Assembly: GCF_000585995.1 (NCBI RefSeq)
Contig: NZ_CP007410.1
Location: 6,379,001-6,443,000, forward strand
Source of the DNA: Pseudomonas brassicacearum
Lineage (GTDB): Bacteria > Pseudomonadota > Gammaproteobacteria > Pseudomonadales > Pseudomonadaceae
DNA: 64,000 nucleotides
Direction: 5' to 3'
Shown here: positions 36,980-45,630 of the stretch, piece by piece
Position numbering within the stretch: position 1 is the first letter of the stretch
Layout: each line of letters starts with the position of its first letter
The notes under the pieces: generated by a model
Database searches by the model: none
Told to the model about the DNA's origin: nothing
What the model saw: only the letters and a program-made list of their open reading frames with translations
Program-made: the position numbers and the translations under genes

Positions 36980-37006
36980 AAAAAAGCCGCTCGTAAGCGG
37001 CTGTTT
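36980..37006 (-). terminator. Terminator after cycB
   Basis: AGCCGCT and AGCGGCT around a CGTA loop (36985-37002). On the minus strand a run of T residues follows, so it ends the cytochrome c5 transcript. Confidence 0.82.
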
Positions 37007-37025
37007 TGTGGAAGAGGCTGGCGTA

Positions 37026-37448
37026 TTACAGGCCAGACATTTCCTTGATGGCGCCCTTGAGGTCGTCATCCGAGCAATCAGCGCAGGTGCCTTTAGGCGG
37101 CATGGCGTTGATGCCTGTAATGGCCTTGGCCAGGATGCCGTCAAGGCCGCCCTGGTGGTCGGCGCGTTCTTTCCAGGCAGCCTTGTCACCGATTTTCGGT
37201 GCGCCCAGCAGGCCGGTGCCGTGGCAAGCATTGCAATGTTTGGCAATGACATCTTTCGGCGTCTTGGCCGCACCGCCGCCAGCCGAGGCCACGACTTCCA
37301 TGCCCTTGCATTCCTTCCCCTGAACGCAAACCTGGCCGACGGGTTCTAGGCGCTTGGCGATTTCGTCGTTGGGCGCCGCTTGAGCGCTCGCAGCCCATAG
37401 GGCCAATACGGTTGCTGGTGCAGCCAGCATTTTCATAATTAGGTTCAC
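37026..37448 (-). CDS. cycB: Cytochrome c5, periplasmic class I cytochrome c
   Basis: A 140-residue periplasmic c-type cytochrome. A signal peptide (MKMLAAPATVLALWAASAQA) is followed by a single heme-binding motif CNACH and the distal methionine in AMPPKGTC. A CADC pair near the C-terminus fits the disulfide of the c5 family. It shuttles electrons in respiration. The first codon is GTG at 37448 with GAGG a few bases before it; an ATG four codons later (37436) is an alternative. It lies between the alanine locus and the CoA hydrolase and ends at its own terminator. Confidence 0.9.
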   Translation of the reverse strand: MNLIMKMLAAPATVLALWAASAQAAPNDEIAKRLEPVGQVCVQGKECKGMEVVASAGGGAAKTPKDVIAKHCNACHGTGLLGAPKIGDKAAWKERADHQGGLDGILAKAITGINAMPPKGTCADCSDDDLKGAIKEMSGL

Positions 37449-37618
37449 GCGTACACCCTCAATGGTGGCTAGTCACGCCTGCGGCCACGGTTTGCAGGCG
37501 GGCGCAAGTATAGCGGTAAGCCCGTCACACTGAAACAACCCCAAAGTCGCAAGGGTCTTGTTTGCAATGACGGCTCATTCCTTGGGCGCCTTTGCCGCAC
37601 GGCTCGGCGCCTCTTTTT

Positions 37619-38167
37619 CTAGAAATTGGCCGGTGTAGCTGCGCTGATCAGTCGCGCCGGCACATCGAACGGATTACGGAAACGGTGTGGCTTGGTGCTC
37701 TCGAAATAGTAGCTGTCGCCCGCCTCGAGCACGAAAGTTTCGACGCCGACCACCAGTTCCAGCCGCCCCTCCACCAGAATCCCAGTTTCCTCGCCCTCAT
37801 GGGTGAGCATCTCTTCACCGGTGTCGGCGCCAGGCGGATAGATTTCGTTCAGGAAGGCGATCGCCCGGCTCGGGTGTGCCCTGCCCACCAGTTTCATGGT
37901 CACGGCGCCGTCGGAGATGTCGATCAGTTCGTTGGCTTTGTAGACGATCTGAGTCGGTTTCTCCTGAAGGATTTCCTCGGAGAAAAACTCGACCATGGAC
38001 ATGGGAATCCCGCCAAGGACCTTACGCAGCGAGCTGATCGAGGGGCTGACGCTGTTCTTCTCGATCATCGAAATAGTGCTGTTGGTGACGCCCGCGCGCT
38101 TGGCGAGTTCACGCTGGGAAAGGCCTTTGAGTTTACGGATGGATTGCAGTCGTTCACCGACGTCCAA
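37619..38167 (-). CDS. XRE-cupin transcriptional regulator
   Basis: A 182-residue regulator with an N-terminal helix-turn-helix of the XRE type (RLQSIRKLKGLSQRELAKRA then VTNSTISMIEKN) and a C-terminal cupin sensor domain (EEMLTHEGEETGILVEGRLE and SYYFESTKPHRFRNP with the barrel His/Glu residues). This PuuR-like architecture is common for regulators of amine and amino-acid catabolism. Its position after dadX on the same strand suggests a role in the alanine or polyamine genes nearby, which is inference. Confidence 0.88.
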   Translation of the reverse strand: MDVGERLQSIRKLKGLSQRELAKRAGVTNSTISMIEKNSVSPSISSLRKVLGGIPMSMVEFFSEEILQEKPTQIVYKANELIDISDGAVTMKLVGRAHPSRAIAFLNEIYPPGADTGEEMLTHEGEETGILVEGRLELVVGVETFVLEAGDSYYFESTKPHRFRNPFDVPARLISAATPANF

Positions 38168-38295
38168 TGCTGGAGCCTCCAGGGAATCAGGTTGTGTGGA
38201 AAGTGAGCGTTATCATGGCGACAGCGTTCAGTATTTACAACACTTTGGCCCGAATCCTGTGCGGTGAAGCGACTTTCGGTAGCTTGCGCGTTGCC

Positions 38296-39369
38296 TCAAC
38301 GCCCGGAATAGAGCCGTGGCACCCGGCGCAGGTTGCAGAAAATCTGGTAAGGAATCGTGTCGGCAGCCTTCGCGACATCGCTGGCGAGGATGTTCTTGCC
38401 CCATAACTCCACGGTCGAACCGAGCCCGGCCTGGGGAATAGGGGTCAAGTCGACACACAGCATGTCCATCGACACCCGCCCGACCAGTTGACTGCGCTGC
38501 CCGTCCACCAGCACCGGCGTACCGCTGGGGGCTTGGCGCGGGTAGCCGTCGGCATAACCCATGGCAACCACCCCGACCCGGGTCGGTTGCGTGGTCACAA
38601 AGCGGGCACCGTAGCCCACCGGCTCGCCGGCGGGCAATTCACGCACGCAGATGATCTTCGATTCCAGGGTCATCACCGGTTGCAGGCGCGAGGCGACGGT
38701 GTTGGGTTCGTCGAACGGGGTTGCACCGTAGAGCATGATGCCCGGTCGCACCCAGTCGCTTGGCATCTGCGGCCAGCCCAGCACGGCCGGGGAGTTGCGC
38801 AGGCTGATCTCTGCCGCCAGCCCCTGGCGGGCCGCCTCGAACACGGCCAGTTGCTCGGTGCTGCAAGGGTCGTGCAGTTCATCGGCGCGGGCGAAGTGGC
38901 TCATCAGCACAATCTTCGCCACTTTGCCGCTGGCCAGCAGTCGACGATAGGCGGCCTGATAGTCCGCCGGGTGCAACCCGACTCGGTGCATCCCCGAATC
39001 GAGCTTGAGCCAGACCGTGATCGGCTTGCTCAGCGGCGCGTTTTCAATCGCTTCGAGCTGCCACAACGAATGCACCACGCACCAGAAATCATGCTCGACG
39101 ATCAACGGCAGCTCATCGGCCTCGAAGAAACCTTCCAGCAGCAGGACCGGCCCACGAATCCCGCCGGCCCGCAGTTCCAGGGCCTCTTCGATACAGGCCA
39201 CGGCGAATCCATCGGCCGCGTCCTGCAAAGCCTCGGCGCAGCGCACCGCACCGTGTCCATAAGCATCGGCCTTAATCACCGCAAGGGCCTTGGCCCCTGT
39301 GACATCGCGGGCCAATTGGTAGTTGTGACGCAAGGCTTGAAGGTCGATCAGAGCACGGGCAGGACGCAT
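38296..39369 (-). CDS. dadX: Catabolic alanine racemase DadX
   Basis: DadX interconverts L- and D-alanine so that DadA can oxidise the D form. The 357-residue PLP enzyme begins [17 protein letters not shown] and has the PLP lysine in [11 protein letters not shown] near residue 33, [11 protein letters not shown], and the second catalytic tyrosine in GYGARF near residue 253. It belongs to the dadA-ridA-dadX order, but a strong hairpin with U-tract separates it from ridA. The catabolic rather than biosynthetic (Alr) assignment rests on this context. Confidence 0.94.
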   Translation of the reverse strand: MRPARALIDLQALRHNYQLARDVTGAKALAVIKADAYGHGAVRCAEALQDAADGFAVACIEEALELRAGGIRGPVLLLEGFFEADELPLIVEHDFWCVVHSLWQLEAIENAPLSKPITVWLKLDSGMHRVGLHPADYQAAYRRLLASGKVAKIVLMSHFARADELHDPCSTEQLAVFEAARQGLAAEISLRNSPAVLGWPQMPSDWVRPGIMLYGATPFDEPNTVASRLQPVMTLESKIICVRELPAGEPVGYGARFVTTQPTRVGVVAMGYADGYPRQAPSGTPVLVDGQRSQLVGRVSMDMLCVDLTPIPQAGLGSTVELWGKNILASDVAKAADTIPYQIFCNLRRVPRLYSGR

Positions 39370-39397
39370 GGCGGCAGGCTTCTAGACGGTCATGGGA

Positions 39398-39443
39398 TAA
39401 AAAACCGGCGCTGGCTGATGGTCTTGACCACCAACAGCGCCGG
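39398..39443 (-). terminator. Terminator-like hairpin between ridA and dadX
   Basis: CCGGCGCTG (39405-39413) pairs with CAGCGCCGG (39435-39443). On the minus strand TTTTTT follows directly. It lies inside the presumed dadA-ridA-dadX unit, so it may reduce readthrough into dadX. Confidence 0.75.
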
Positions 39444-39466
39444 GAGAGGGATCTTTTTGCCGGGTA

Positions 39467-39820
39467 TTAAGGCAGCGCGGCCACAACGGACAGCTCTACC
39501 AGAATCTCCGGTTCGCATAGCTTGGCTTCCACTGTGGCACGGGCCGGGGCAACGCCTTTGGGCAGCCATTGGTCCCAGACCGAATTCATGCCTTCGAAAT
39601 GGGCCTCGATGTCCTTCAGGTAAATCGTCACCGACAGCAGACGGTGCTTGTCAGTCCCAGCCAGGTCCAGCAAACGCTCGATATTGGCCAGGCTTTCGCG
39701 GGTCTGCTGCTCGATACCGGCGCTCATGTCGTCGCCGACCTGCCCCGCCAGGTAAACGGTGCCGTTGTGCACGACAACCTGGCTCATGCGGTCATTGGTG
39801 AGCTGGCGCTGGATTGACAT
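39467..39820 (-). CDS. RidA family protein (reactive imine deaminase)
   Basis: A 117-residue YjgF/RidA family protein. RidA-type proteins hydrolyse reactive enamine/imine intermediates released by amino-acid enzymes. The [20 protein letters not shown] and [19 protein letters not shown] segments are family marks; the arginine of the ARATVE motif is the catalytic-site arginine. The start at 39820 has AGGAG ten bases before it and overlaps the 3' end of dadA by 29 bases. Between DadA, which makes 2-imino acids, and DadX, a clean-up role fits well. Confidence 0.9.
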   Translation of the reverse strand: MSIQRQLTNDRMSQVVVHNGTVYLAGQVGDDMSAGIEQQTRESLANIERLLDLAGTDKHRLLSVTIYLKDIEAHFEGMNSVWDQWLPKGVAPARATVEAKLCEPEILVELSVVAALP

Positions 39821-41096
39821 GTTTTGCAGACTCCTGGGGTTTACTGCCATAACGGGAAATATCGAGGCCTTCGGCGCTGATCTGCGGCTTTTTCTTCGCC
39901 ATCAGGTCCGCCAACAAGCGACCGGAACCACAGGCCATGGTCCATCCGAGGGTGCCGTGGCCGGTGTTCAGGAACAGGTTCTTGAAAGGTGTGGCACCCA
40001 CGATTGGCGTGCCGTCCGGGGTGGTCGGGCGCAAGCCGGTCCAAAAACTGGCCTCGGCCAGATCGCCGCCCTGAGGATAAAGGTCGTTGACGATCATCTC
40101 CAGGGTTTCGCGTCGCCGCGGATTGAGGGACAGGTCAAAACCGGCGATTTCCGCCATGCCGCCCACGCGAATACGGTTGTCGAACCGGGTGATCGCAACC
40201 TTGTAGGTTTCGTCGAGAATGGTCGAGGTCGGCGCCATCGCCGGGTTGGTGATCGGCACAGTCAGGGAATAGCCCTTGAGTGGATAGACCGGTGCGCGGA
40301 TTCCAAGGGGCTTGAGCAACTGCGGCGAATAGCTGCCCAGGGCCAGGACGTAACGGTCGGCGGTTTCCAGCTTGCCGTCGATCCAGACGCCGTTGATGCG
40401 GTCACCGGCGAAGTCCAGGCGTTGGATATCCTGGTTAAAGCGGAACTGCACACCGAGCTTCACGGCCATTTCCGCCAGGCGCGTGGTAAACATCTGACAG
40501 TCACCGGTCTGGTCGTTAGGCAGGCGCAAGGCACCGGCCAGAATGTCGGTGACATTGGCCAAGGCCGGTTCGACCCGGGCAATGCCCGCGCGGTCGAGCA
40601 CTTCGAACGGCACACCGGACTCTTTCAGCACCGCGATGTCCTTTGCGGCGCCGTCGAGCTGTGCCTGGGTGCGGAACAGTTGGGTCGTCCCCAGGCTGCG
40701 GCCTTCGTAGGCGATGCCGGTTTCAGCGCGCAGCTCGTCGAGGCAGTCGCGGCTGTACTCGGACAAGCGCACCATGCGCTCCTTGTTGATGGCATAGCGG
40801 CTGGCGGTGCAGTTGCGCAGCATCTGCGCCATCCACAGGTACTGGTCGATGTCGGCGGTGGCCTTGATTGCCAGCGGTGCGTGGCGCTGCAGCAGCCACT
40901 TGATGGCCTTGAGCGGCACACCCGGCGCGGCCCACGGCGAGGCATAACCCGGCGACACCTGGCCAGCGTTGGCGAAGCTGGTTTCCATGGCAGGCGCCGG
41001 TTGACGGTCGACCACGACGACTTCAAACCCGGCCCGGGCCAGGTAATAAGCACTGACGGTACCGATGACGCCGCTACCCAAGACCAGAACGCGCAT
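39792..41096 (-). CDS. dadA: D-amino acid dehydrogenase small subunit
   Basis: DadA oxidises D-alanine and other D-amino acids to keto acids and ammonia at the inner membrane, passing electrons to quinone. The 434-residue flavoprotein begins [20 protein letters not shown] (FAD GxGxxG) and shows the DAO-type motifs [16 protein letters not shown] and [20 protein letters not shown] near the C-terminus. It is the first gene of the dad cluster, divergent from lrp, which is expected to activate it in response to alanine or leucine. Confidence 0.96.
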   Translation of the reverse strand: MRVLVLGSGVIGTVSAYYLARAGFEVVVVDRQPAPAMETSFANAGQVSPGYASPWAAPGVPLKAIKWLLQRHAPLAIKATADIDQYLWMAQMLRNCTASRYAINKERMVRLSEYSRDCLDELRAETGIAYEGRSLGTTQLFRTQAQLDGAAKDIAVLKESGVPFEVLDRAGIARVEPALANVTDILAGALRLPNDQTGDCQMFTTRLAEMAVKLGVQFRFNQDIQRLDFAGDRINGVWIDGKLETADRYVLALGSYSPQLLKPLGIRAPVYPLKGYSLTVPITNPAMAPTSTILDETYKVAITRFDNRIRVGGMAEIAGFDLSLNPRRRETLEMIVNDLYPQGGDLAEASFWTGLRPTTPDGTPIVGATPFKNLFLNTGHGTLGWTMACGSGRLLADLMAKKKPQISAEGLDISRYGSKPQESAKHVNPAPAHQ

Positions 41097-41251
41097 GTTG
41101 ATGCCCTCATCGCGGATAACCGCTGACGTTTGTTATACAAAGCTTTGATGGGCGCAGTGTAAAAAAGATTAGCCAGTGCTTTTCACTATATAACTGCCTA
41201 TATTTGGCGAGAATTCTCGGCAAAAACCCTTTTCACGGAGGCGCATCACCT

Positions 41252-41740
41252 GTGCGTACCAATACCCAGACCAAACGCGAGCTGGATAAGATCGACCGCA
41301 ATATCCTGCGCATCCTCCAGGCGGACGGGCGGATTTCCTTTACCGAGCTAGGGGAAAAGGTCGGCCTCTCTACAACGCCCTGCACAGAGCGGGTACGGCG
41401 CCTGGAGCGTGAAGGGATCATCATGGGCTACAACGCCCGGCTCAACCCGCAACACTTGAAGGGCAGCCTGCTGGTGTTCGTCGAGATCAGCCTCGACTAC
41501 AAGTCCGGCGACACTTTCGAAGAATTCCGACGCGCAGTGCTGAAATTGCCCCACGTCCTGGAATGTCACTTGGTCTCGGGGGATTTTGACTACTTGGTGA
41601 AAGCGCGGATTTCCGAGATGGCTTCGTACCGCAAGCTGCTGGGCGACATCCTGCTCAAGCTGCCCCATGTGCGCGAATCCAAGAGCTACATCGTGATGGA
41701 AGAAGTGAAGGAGAGCTTGAACCTGCCGATTCCCGATTGA
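41252..41740 (+). CDS. lrp: Leucine-responsive (Lrp/AsnC) regulator of the dad locus
   Basis: A 162-residue Lrp/AsnC family regulator, divergent from dadA, as known for Pseudomonas. The N-terminal HTH is LDKIDRNILRILQADGRISF then VGLSTTPCTERVRRLEREGI, and the C-terminal RAM effector domain includes LLVFVEISLDYKSGDTFEEF and VSGDFDYLVKARI. The GTG at 41252 is preferred, since GGAGG precedes it and homologs start RTNTQTKRELDKID; the upstream open codons cover the divergent promoter. Confidence 0.93.
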   Translation: MRTNTQTKRELDKIDRNILRILQADGRISFTELGEKVGLSTTPCTERVRRLEREGIIMGYNARLNPQHLKGSLLVFVEISLDYKSGDTFEEFRRAVLKLPHVLECHLVSGDFDYLVKARISEMASYRKLLGDILLKLPHVRESKSYIVMEEVKESLNLPIPD

Positions 41741-41781
41741 GCCCGGCATCGATCGTTTCCCCCTTTGCGTGGGAACGGTCC

Positions 41782-42135
41782 CTAAACCAGGACCTGGCGA
41801 TTGGCAGCCATGTATTCATGGATTTGCTGCTCGACCCGCGGATGGATCAGCTCTACCGGCCGCCGTCCGTTGGGGCACGGCAGCGTCGCAGTGGTGCCGA
41901 ATAGCCGGCAGATCAGCGGCCGCTCGTCATACACCGTGCAGCCGTTCGGCCCCAGGTGCACGCAATCGAGCGCCTCCATGGCCGCGTCCTGTTCGGCGCG
42001 ACTTTTTCGCGGCAAGCGGGCCATTTCTTCGGGCGAAGTGGTCACCGGACCACAGCAGTCATGGCAACCCGGTACGCACTCGAACGAGGGAATCTGTTGG
42101 CGCAGCGTACGAATTTTTTGACTGTTGCAGCTCAT
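41782..42135 (-). CDS. YkgJ-type cysteine-cluster protein
   Basis: A 117-residue member of the YkgJ/zinc- or iron-binding cysteine cluster family. It has a CVPGCHDCCGPVTTSPEEM N-terminal cluster, then DCVHLGPNGCTVYDERPLIC with further cysteines. Such clusters bind metal; the role is unknown. The ATG at 42135 is chosen tentatively; a GTG ten codons upstream is an alternative with equally weak ribosome site. It is convergent with lrp and divergent from the oxidoreductase. Confidence 0.8.
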   Translation of the reverse strand: MSCNSQKIRTLRQQIPSFECVPGCHDCCGPVTTSPEEMARLPRKSRAEQDAAMEALDCVHLGPNGCTVYDERPLICRLFGTTATLPCPNGRRPVELIHPRVEQQIHEYMAANRQVLV

Positions 42136-42281
42136 CGAGGCGGTTACCGAGGTGGGACAGTTCACGATTCTGCCCTAAAAGCCTTAGCCCAGACAGCGCC
42201 AGCCGACCGGTGTTGCCCGCCCATGAGGCCACGGCTTATGCTCCGTAAAATTTCTCAAACACAATAATCAGGATTACGCAC

Positions 42282-43595
42282 ATGAACGCCCGTGTTCAGC
42301 AACCTGTCCCGAACCACGCGCACGCCGCCTCTTATTACGCTGCCAGCAGCCTGCCGCAACCGGACCATCCGGCGCTGCAAGGTGATCTGGTAGCGGATGT
42401 CTGCGTGGTCGGCGGCGGGTTTTCCGGGCTGAACACGGCGATTGAACTGGCCGAGCGCGGCATGAGCGTGGTGCTGCTCGAAGCGCACAAGATCGGCTGG
42501 GGCGCCAGCGGGCGTAACGGCGGCCAGTTGATTCGCGGCGTCGGCCATGGCCTCGATCAGTTCACCCCGGTCATCGGTGTCGACGGCGTACGCCAGATGA
42601 AACTCATGGGGCTGGAAGCCGTGGAAATCGTCCGACAACGCGTCGAGCGCTTTCAGATCCCCTGCGACCTCACCTGGGGTTACTGCGACCTCGCCAACAA
42701 GCCCGGCGACCTGGAAGGCTTCGCGCAAGAGGCCGAAGAGCTGCGCAGCCTGGGTTATCGCCATCAGACCCGGCTGCTGCAAGCCCATGAAATGCACAGC
42801 GTCGTGGGTTCGGATCGCTACGTTGGCGGCCTGGTCGACATGGGTTCGGGCCATCTGCATCCACTGAACCTGGCCCTGGGGGAAGCCGCCGCCGCGCAGC
42901 AACTGGGCGTCAGGCTGTTCGAGCAATCGGCGGTCACACGCATCGATCACGGCCCCGAAGTGAAAGTGCATACCCAACAGGGTTCCGTCCGCGCCAAGAC
43001 CCTGGTGCTGGGCTGCAACGCCTACCTCAATGGGCTCAATGCGCAACTCAGCGGCAAAGTGCTACCCGCCGGCAGCTACATCATCGCCACCGAACCCTTG
43101 AGCCAGGCCCAGGCACAGGCCTTGTTGCCGCAAAACATGGCCGTCTGTGATCAACGGGTGGCGCTGGACTATTACCGGCTTTCGGCGGATCGACGCTTGC
43201 TGTTCGGCGGGGCCTGTCACTATTCGGGCCGCGACCCGCAGGACATCGGCGCCTACATGCGTCCGAAGATGCTCAAGGTTTTCCCTCAACTGGCGGATGT
43301 GAAGATCGATTATCAATGGGGCGGGATGATCGGCATCGGTGCCAACCGCTTGCCGCAGATTGGTCGGCTCAAAGACCAACCCAATGTGTATTACGCCCAG
43401 GCCTACTCCGGCCATGGCGTGAATGCCACGCATTTGGCGGGCAAGCTGTTGGCCGAGGCCATCAGCGGACAGCAAAGCGGTGGGTTCGATCTGTTCGATC
43501 GGGTGCCACACATGACCTTCCCTGGCGGCAGGCATCTGCGTTCGCCGCTGTTGGCGCTGGGGATGTTGTGGCATAGGTTCAAAGAGTTGGTTTAA
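42282..43595 (+). CDS. FAD-dependent amine oxidoreductase, PuuB/DadA-fold
   Basis: A 437-residue FAD-dependent DAO-family oxidoreductase. The Rossmann motif is VCVVGGGFSGLNTAIELA near residue 40, followed by GWGASGRNGGQLIRG, the pattern of gamma-glutamylputrescine oxidase (PuuB) and related glycine oxidases; the C-terminal motif is WGGMIGIGANRLPQIG. Context with a downstream aldehyde dehydrogenase supports an amine or polyamine substrate, but that is inference. It is preceded by AATCAGGATT and divergent from YkgJ. Confidence 0.87.
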   Translation: MNARVQQPVPNHAHAASYYAASSLPQPDHPALQGDLVADVCVVGGGFSGLNTAIELAERGMSVVLLEAHKIGWGASGRNGGQLIRGVGHGLDQFTPVIGVDGVRQMKLMGLEAVEIVRQRVERFQIPCDLTWGYCDLANKPGDLEGFAQEAEELRSLGYRHQTRLLQAHEMHSVVGSDRYVGGLVDMGSGHLHPLNLALGEAAAAQQLGVRLFEQSAVTRIDHGPEVKVHTQQGSVRAKTLVLGCNAYLNGLNAQLSGKVLPAGSYIIATEPLSQAQAQALLPQNMAVCDQRVALDYYRLSADRRLLFGGACHYSGRDPQDIGAYMRPKMLKVFPQLADVKIDYQWGGMIGIGANRLPQIGRLKDQPNVYYAQAYSGHGVNATHLAGKLLAEAISGQQSGGFDLFDRVPHMTFPGGRHLRSPLLALGMLWHRFKELV

Positions 43596-43600
43596 TCCCC

Positions 43601-43695
43601 TGTGGCGAGGGAGCTTGCTCCCGCTGGGCTGCGCAGCGGCCCTTCTTTTTTTGCGGTTGCTGCGCAACCGAGCGGGAGCAAGCTCCCTCGCCACA
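43601..43695. repeat. REP pair (family B)
   Basis: GTGGCGAGGGAGCTTGCTCC and GGAGCAAGCTCCCTCGCCAC, with inner GGCTGCGCAGCGG and GGTTGCTGCGCAACC parts. It lies directly after the oxidoreductase stop. Confidence 0.87.
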
Positions 43696-43710
43696 GAGCT
43701 TCCTGTTGCT

Positions 43711-43956
43711 TCACAGCCGCCAGAACGGCTTGAGCCCCTCCTCCCGCGCCAGCTCCGGGCTCAGCCCGATGTCACGTAACTGTTCGGGTGTCAGCTCCAG
43801 CAAGGCTTTGCGTGTATGCAGGCGGTGCCAGAACAGACCCCAGCGACCCAGGCAGGATGGCGCGTTGCGCACCATCGCATCGCGCAGCGCCTTCTCCCGC
43901 CCTGCCGCCAGTTCCTGACTGTGTAACGTCAGCCGCACATCGCTCAAGCCGTTCAT
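43711..43956 (-). CDS. DUF1127 small protein
   Basis: An 81-residue DUF1127 (YjiS-type) protein. The N-terminal helix is followed by GRWGLFWHRLHTRKALLELT and the conserved LTPEQLRDIGLSPELAREEG. Such arginine-rich small proteins are linked to RNA binding, phosphate or amine metabolism elsewhere; the role here is unknown. Its ATG at 43956 has GGAGCG nearby. It is divergent from the mocR gene and may share its operator region. Confidence 0.85.
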   Translation of the reverse strand: MNGLSDVRLTLHSQELAAGREKALRDAMVRNAPSCLGRWGLFWHRLHTRKALLELTPEQLRDIGLSPELAREEGLKPFWRL

Positions 43957-44018
43957 TTTGATCGCTCCTGTTTACTTGGGTAGCCAGAGGTTTCATGATG
44001 CGCGGACGGCCTAAAACG

Positions 44019-44102
44019 ATACAGATTCAACCGGTATATTTTATGAACATACAGATTTAGCTTTTTCGCGACTGAATCGTCTTTTTCTGGCCAAACTGTA
44101 TT
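44019..44102. promoter_or_regulatory. Repeat operator at the mocR promoter
   Basis: The motif ATACAGATT occurs twice in direct orientation (44019-44027 and 44049-44057), 30 bases apart start to start (three helical turns). An inverted near-copy AAACTGTAT (8 of 9 matching) is at 44093-44101. MocR/GabR regulators are known to bind such direct repeats, and GabR of Bacillus has a comparable two-direct-plus-one-inverted layout. The binding protein is inferred to be the adjacent MocR. Confidence 0.55.
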
Positions 44103-44135
44103 GGTTACCGTTTTCCATCTCCTTGGGAGCACACA

Positions 44136-45569
44136 ATGACCCTGTACGTGAACCTTGCCGAATTGCTCGGTACCCGCATCGAACAGGGCTTCTACCGCCC
44201 CGGCGACCGGCTGCCATCTGTGCGCGCCTTGAGCACGGAACATGGGGTCAGCCTGAGTACGGTGCAGCAGGCCTATCGCGTACTGGAGGACAGCGGGCTG
44301 GCGATGCCGAAACCCAAATCCGGCTATTTCGTGCCGGCCAGCCGCGAACTGCCAGACCTGCCAGCGGTAGGCCGGCCGGCCCAGCGGCCGGTGGATATTT
44401 CCCAATGGGATCAAGTGCTGGAACTGATACGCGCCGTGCCGCGTGCGGATGTAGTGCAACTGGGGCGCGGCATGCCGGACATTCATTCGCCAACCATGAA
44501 ACCGCTGCTGCGCAGCCTGGCGCAGATCAGCCGCCGGCAAGACATGCCCGGCCTGTATTACGACAACATCTACGGCAACCTCGCGCTGCGGGAGCAGATC
44601 GCCCGCCTATCACTGGACTCCGGCTGCCAACTGGACCCCGGCGACCTGATCGTCACCACAGGCTGTCACGAAGCGTTGTCCGTCAGCATCCGCGCCACCT
44701 GCGAACAAGGCGACATCGTCGCGGTGGATTCACCCAGCTTTCACGGGGCCATGCAAACCCTCAAGGGCCTGGGCATGAAGGCCCTGGAAATCCCCACCGA
44801 TCCGCTGACCGGCATCAGCCTGGACGCATTGGAACTGGCGCTGGAACAATGGCCAATCAAAGCCATACAGTTGACCCCCAGTTGCAATAATCCGCTGGGC
44901 TACATCATGCCCGAGGCCAACAAGCGCGCCCTGCTGACCCTGGCGCAGCGCTTCGACGTGGCGATTATCGAAGACGATGTGTATGGGGAATTGGCCTACA
45001 CCTACCCGCGACCACGCACCATCAAGTCTTTCGACGAAGACGGCCGCGTCCTACTCTGCAGTTCTTTCTCCAAGACCCTGGCACCGGGCCTGCGAATTGG
45101 CTGGGTCGCACCGGGCCGATACCTGGAGCGGGTACTGCACATGAAATACATCAGCACGGGCTCCACCGCGCCACAACCGCAGATCGCCATCGCCGAATTC
45201 CTGAAAGGCGGGCATTTCGAACCTCATTTACGGCGGATGCGCACACAATACCAGCGCAATCGCGATGTGATGATCGACTGGGTCAGCCGCTATTTTCCGC
45301 CGGGTACCCGCGCCAGCCGCCCGCGAGGCAGCTTCATGCTGTGGGTCGAATTGCCGGACGGCTTCGACACGCTGAAGCTCAATCGAGTCCTCCTCGACCA
45401 AGGCGTGCAGGTGGCCGTCGGCAGCATTTTTTCGGCTTCAGGCAAGTACCGCAATTGCCTGCGCATGAACTACGCTGCCAAGCCAACGGCACAGATCGAA
45501 GAGGCTGTTCGCAAAGTCGGTGCCGCCGCCATCGCACTGTTGAACGAAACCCGATGCGACACCGTCTGA
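44136..45569 (+). CDS. MocR family regulator (GntR helix-turn-helix fused to aminotransferase)
   Basis: A 477-residue MocR/GabR-type regulator. Residues 1-75 form a GntR winged helix (FYRPGDRLPSVRALSTEHG then VSLSTVQQAYRVLEDSGLA). After a linker, residues 110-470 form a fold-I aminotransferase-like domain: VTTGCHEALSVSIRAT, TPSCNNPLGYIMPE, and the PLP lysine in SSFSKTLAPGLRIGW. Such proteins sense an amine or amino acid as an external aldimine. It is divergent from DUF1127 and precedes the PLD lipoprotein. Likely targets are its own promoter and DUF1127; the ligand is unknown. Confidence 0.92.
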   Translation: MTLYVNLAELLGTRIEQGFYRPGDRLPSVRALSTEHGVSLSTVQQAYRVLEDSGLAMPKPKSGYFVPASRELPDLPAVGRPAQRPVDISQWDQVLELIRAVPRADVVQLGRGMPDIHSPTMKPLLRSLAQISRRQDMPGLYYDNIYGNLALREQIARLSLDSGCQLDPGDLIVTTGCHEALSVSIRATCEQGDIVAVDSPSFHGAMQTLKGLGMKALEIPTDPLTGISLDALELALEQWPIKAIQLTPSCNNPLGYIMPEANKRALLTLAQRFDVAIIEDDVYGELAYTYPRPRTIKSFDEDGRVLLCSSFSKTLAPGLRIGWVAPGRYLERVLHMKYISTGSTAPQPQIAIAEFLKGGHFEPHLRRMRTQYQRNRDVMIDWVSRYFPPGTRASRPRGSFMLWVELPDGFDTLKLNRVLLDQGVQVAVGSIFSASGKYRNCLRMNYAAKPTAQIEEAVRKVGAAAIALLNETRCDTV

Positions 45570-45630
45570 ACTGTACGCAGAGAAGCAGCACCCAATAGCC
45601 GATCAACGCAAACAAGCGGAACGATCCTAC

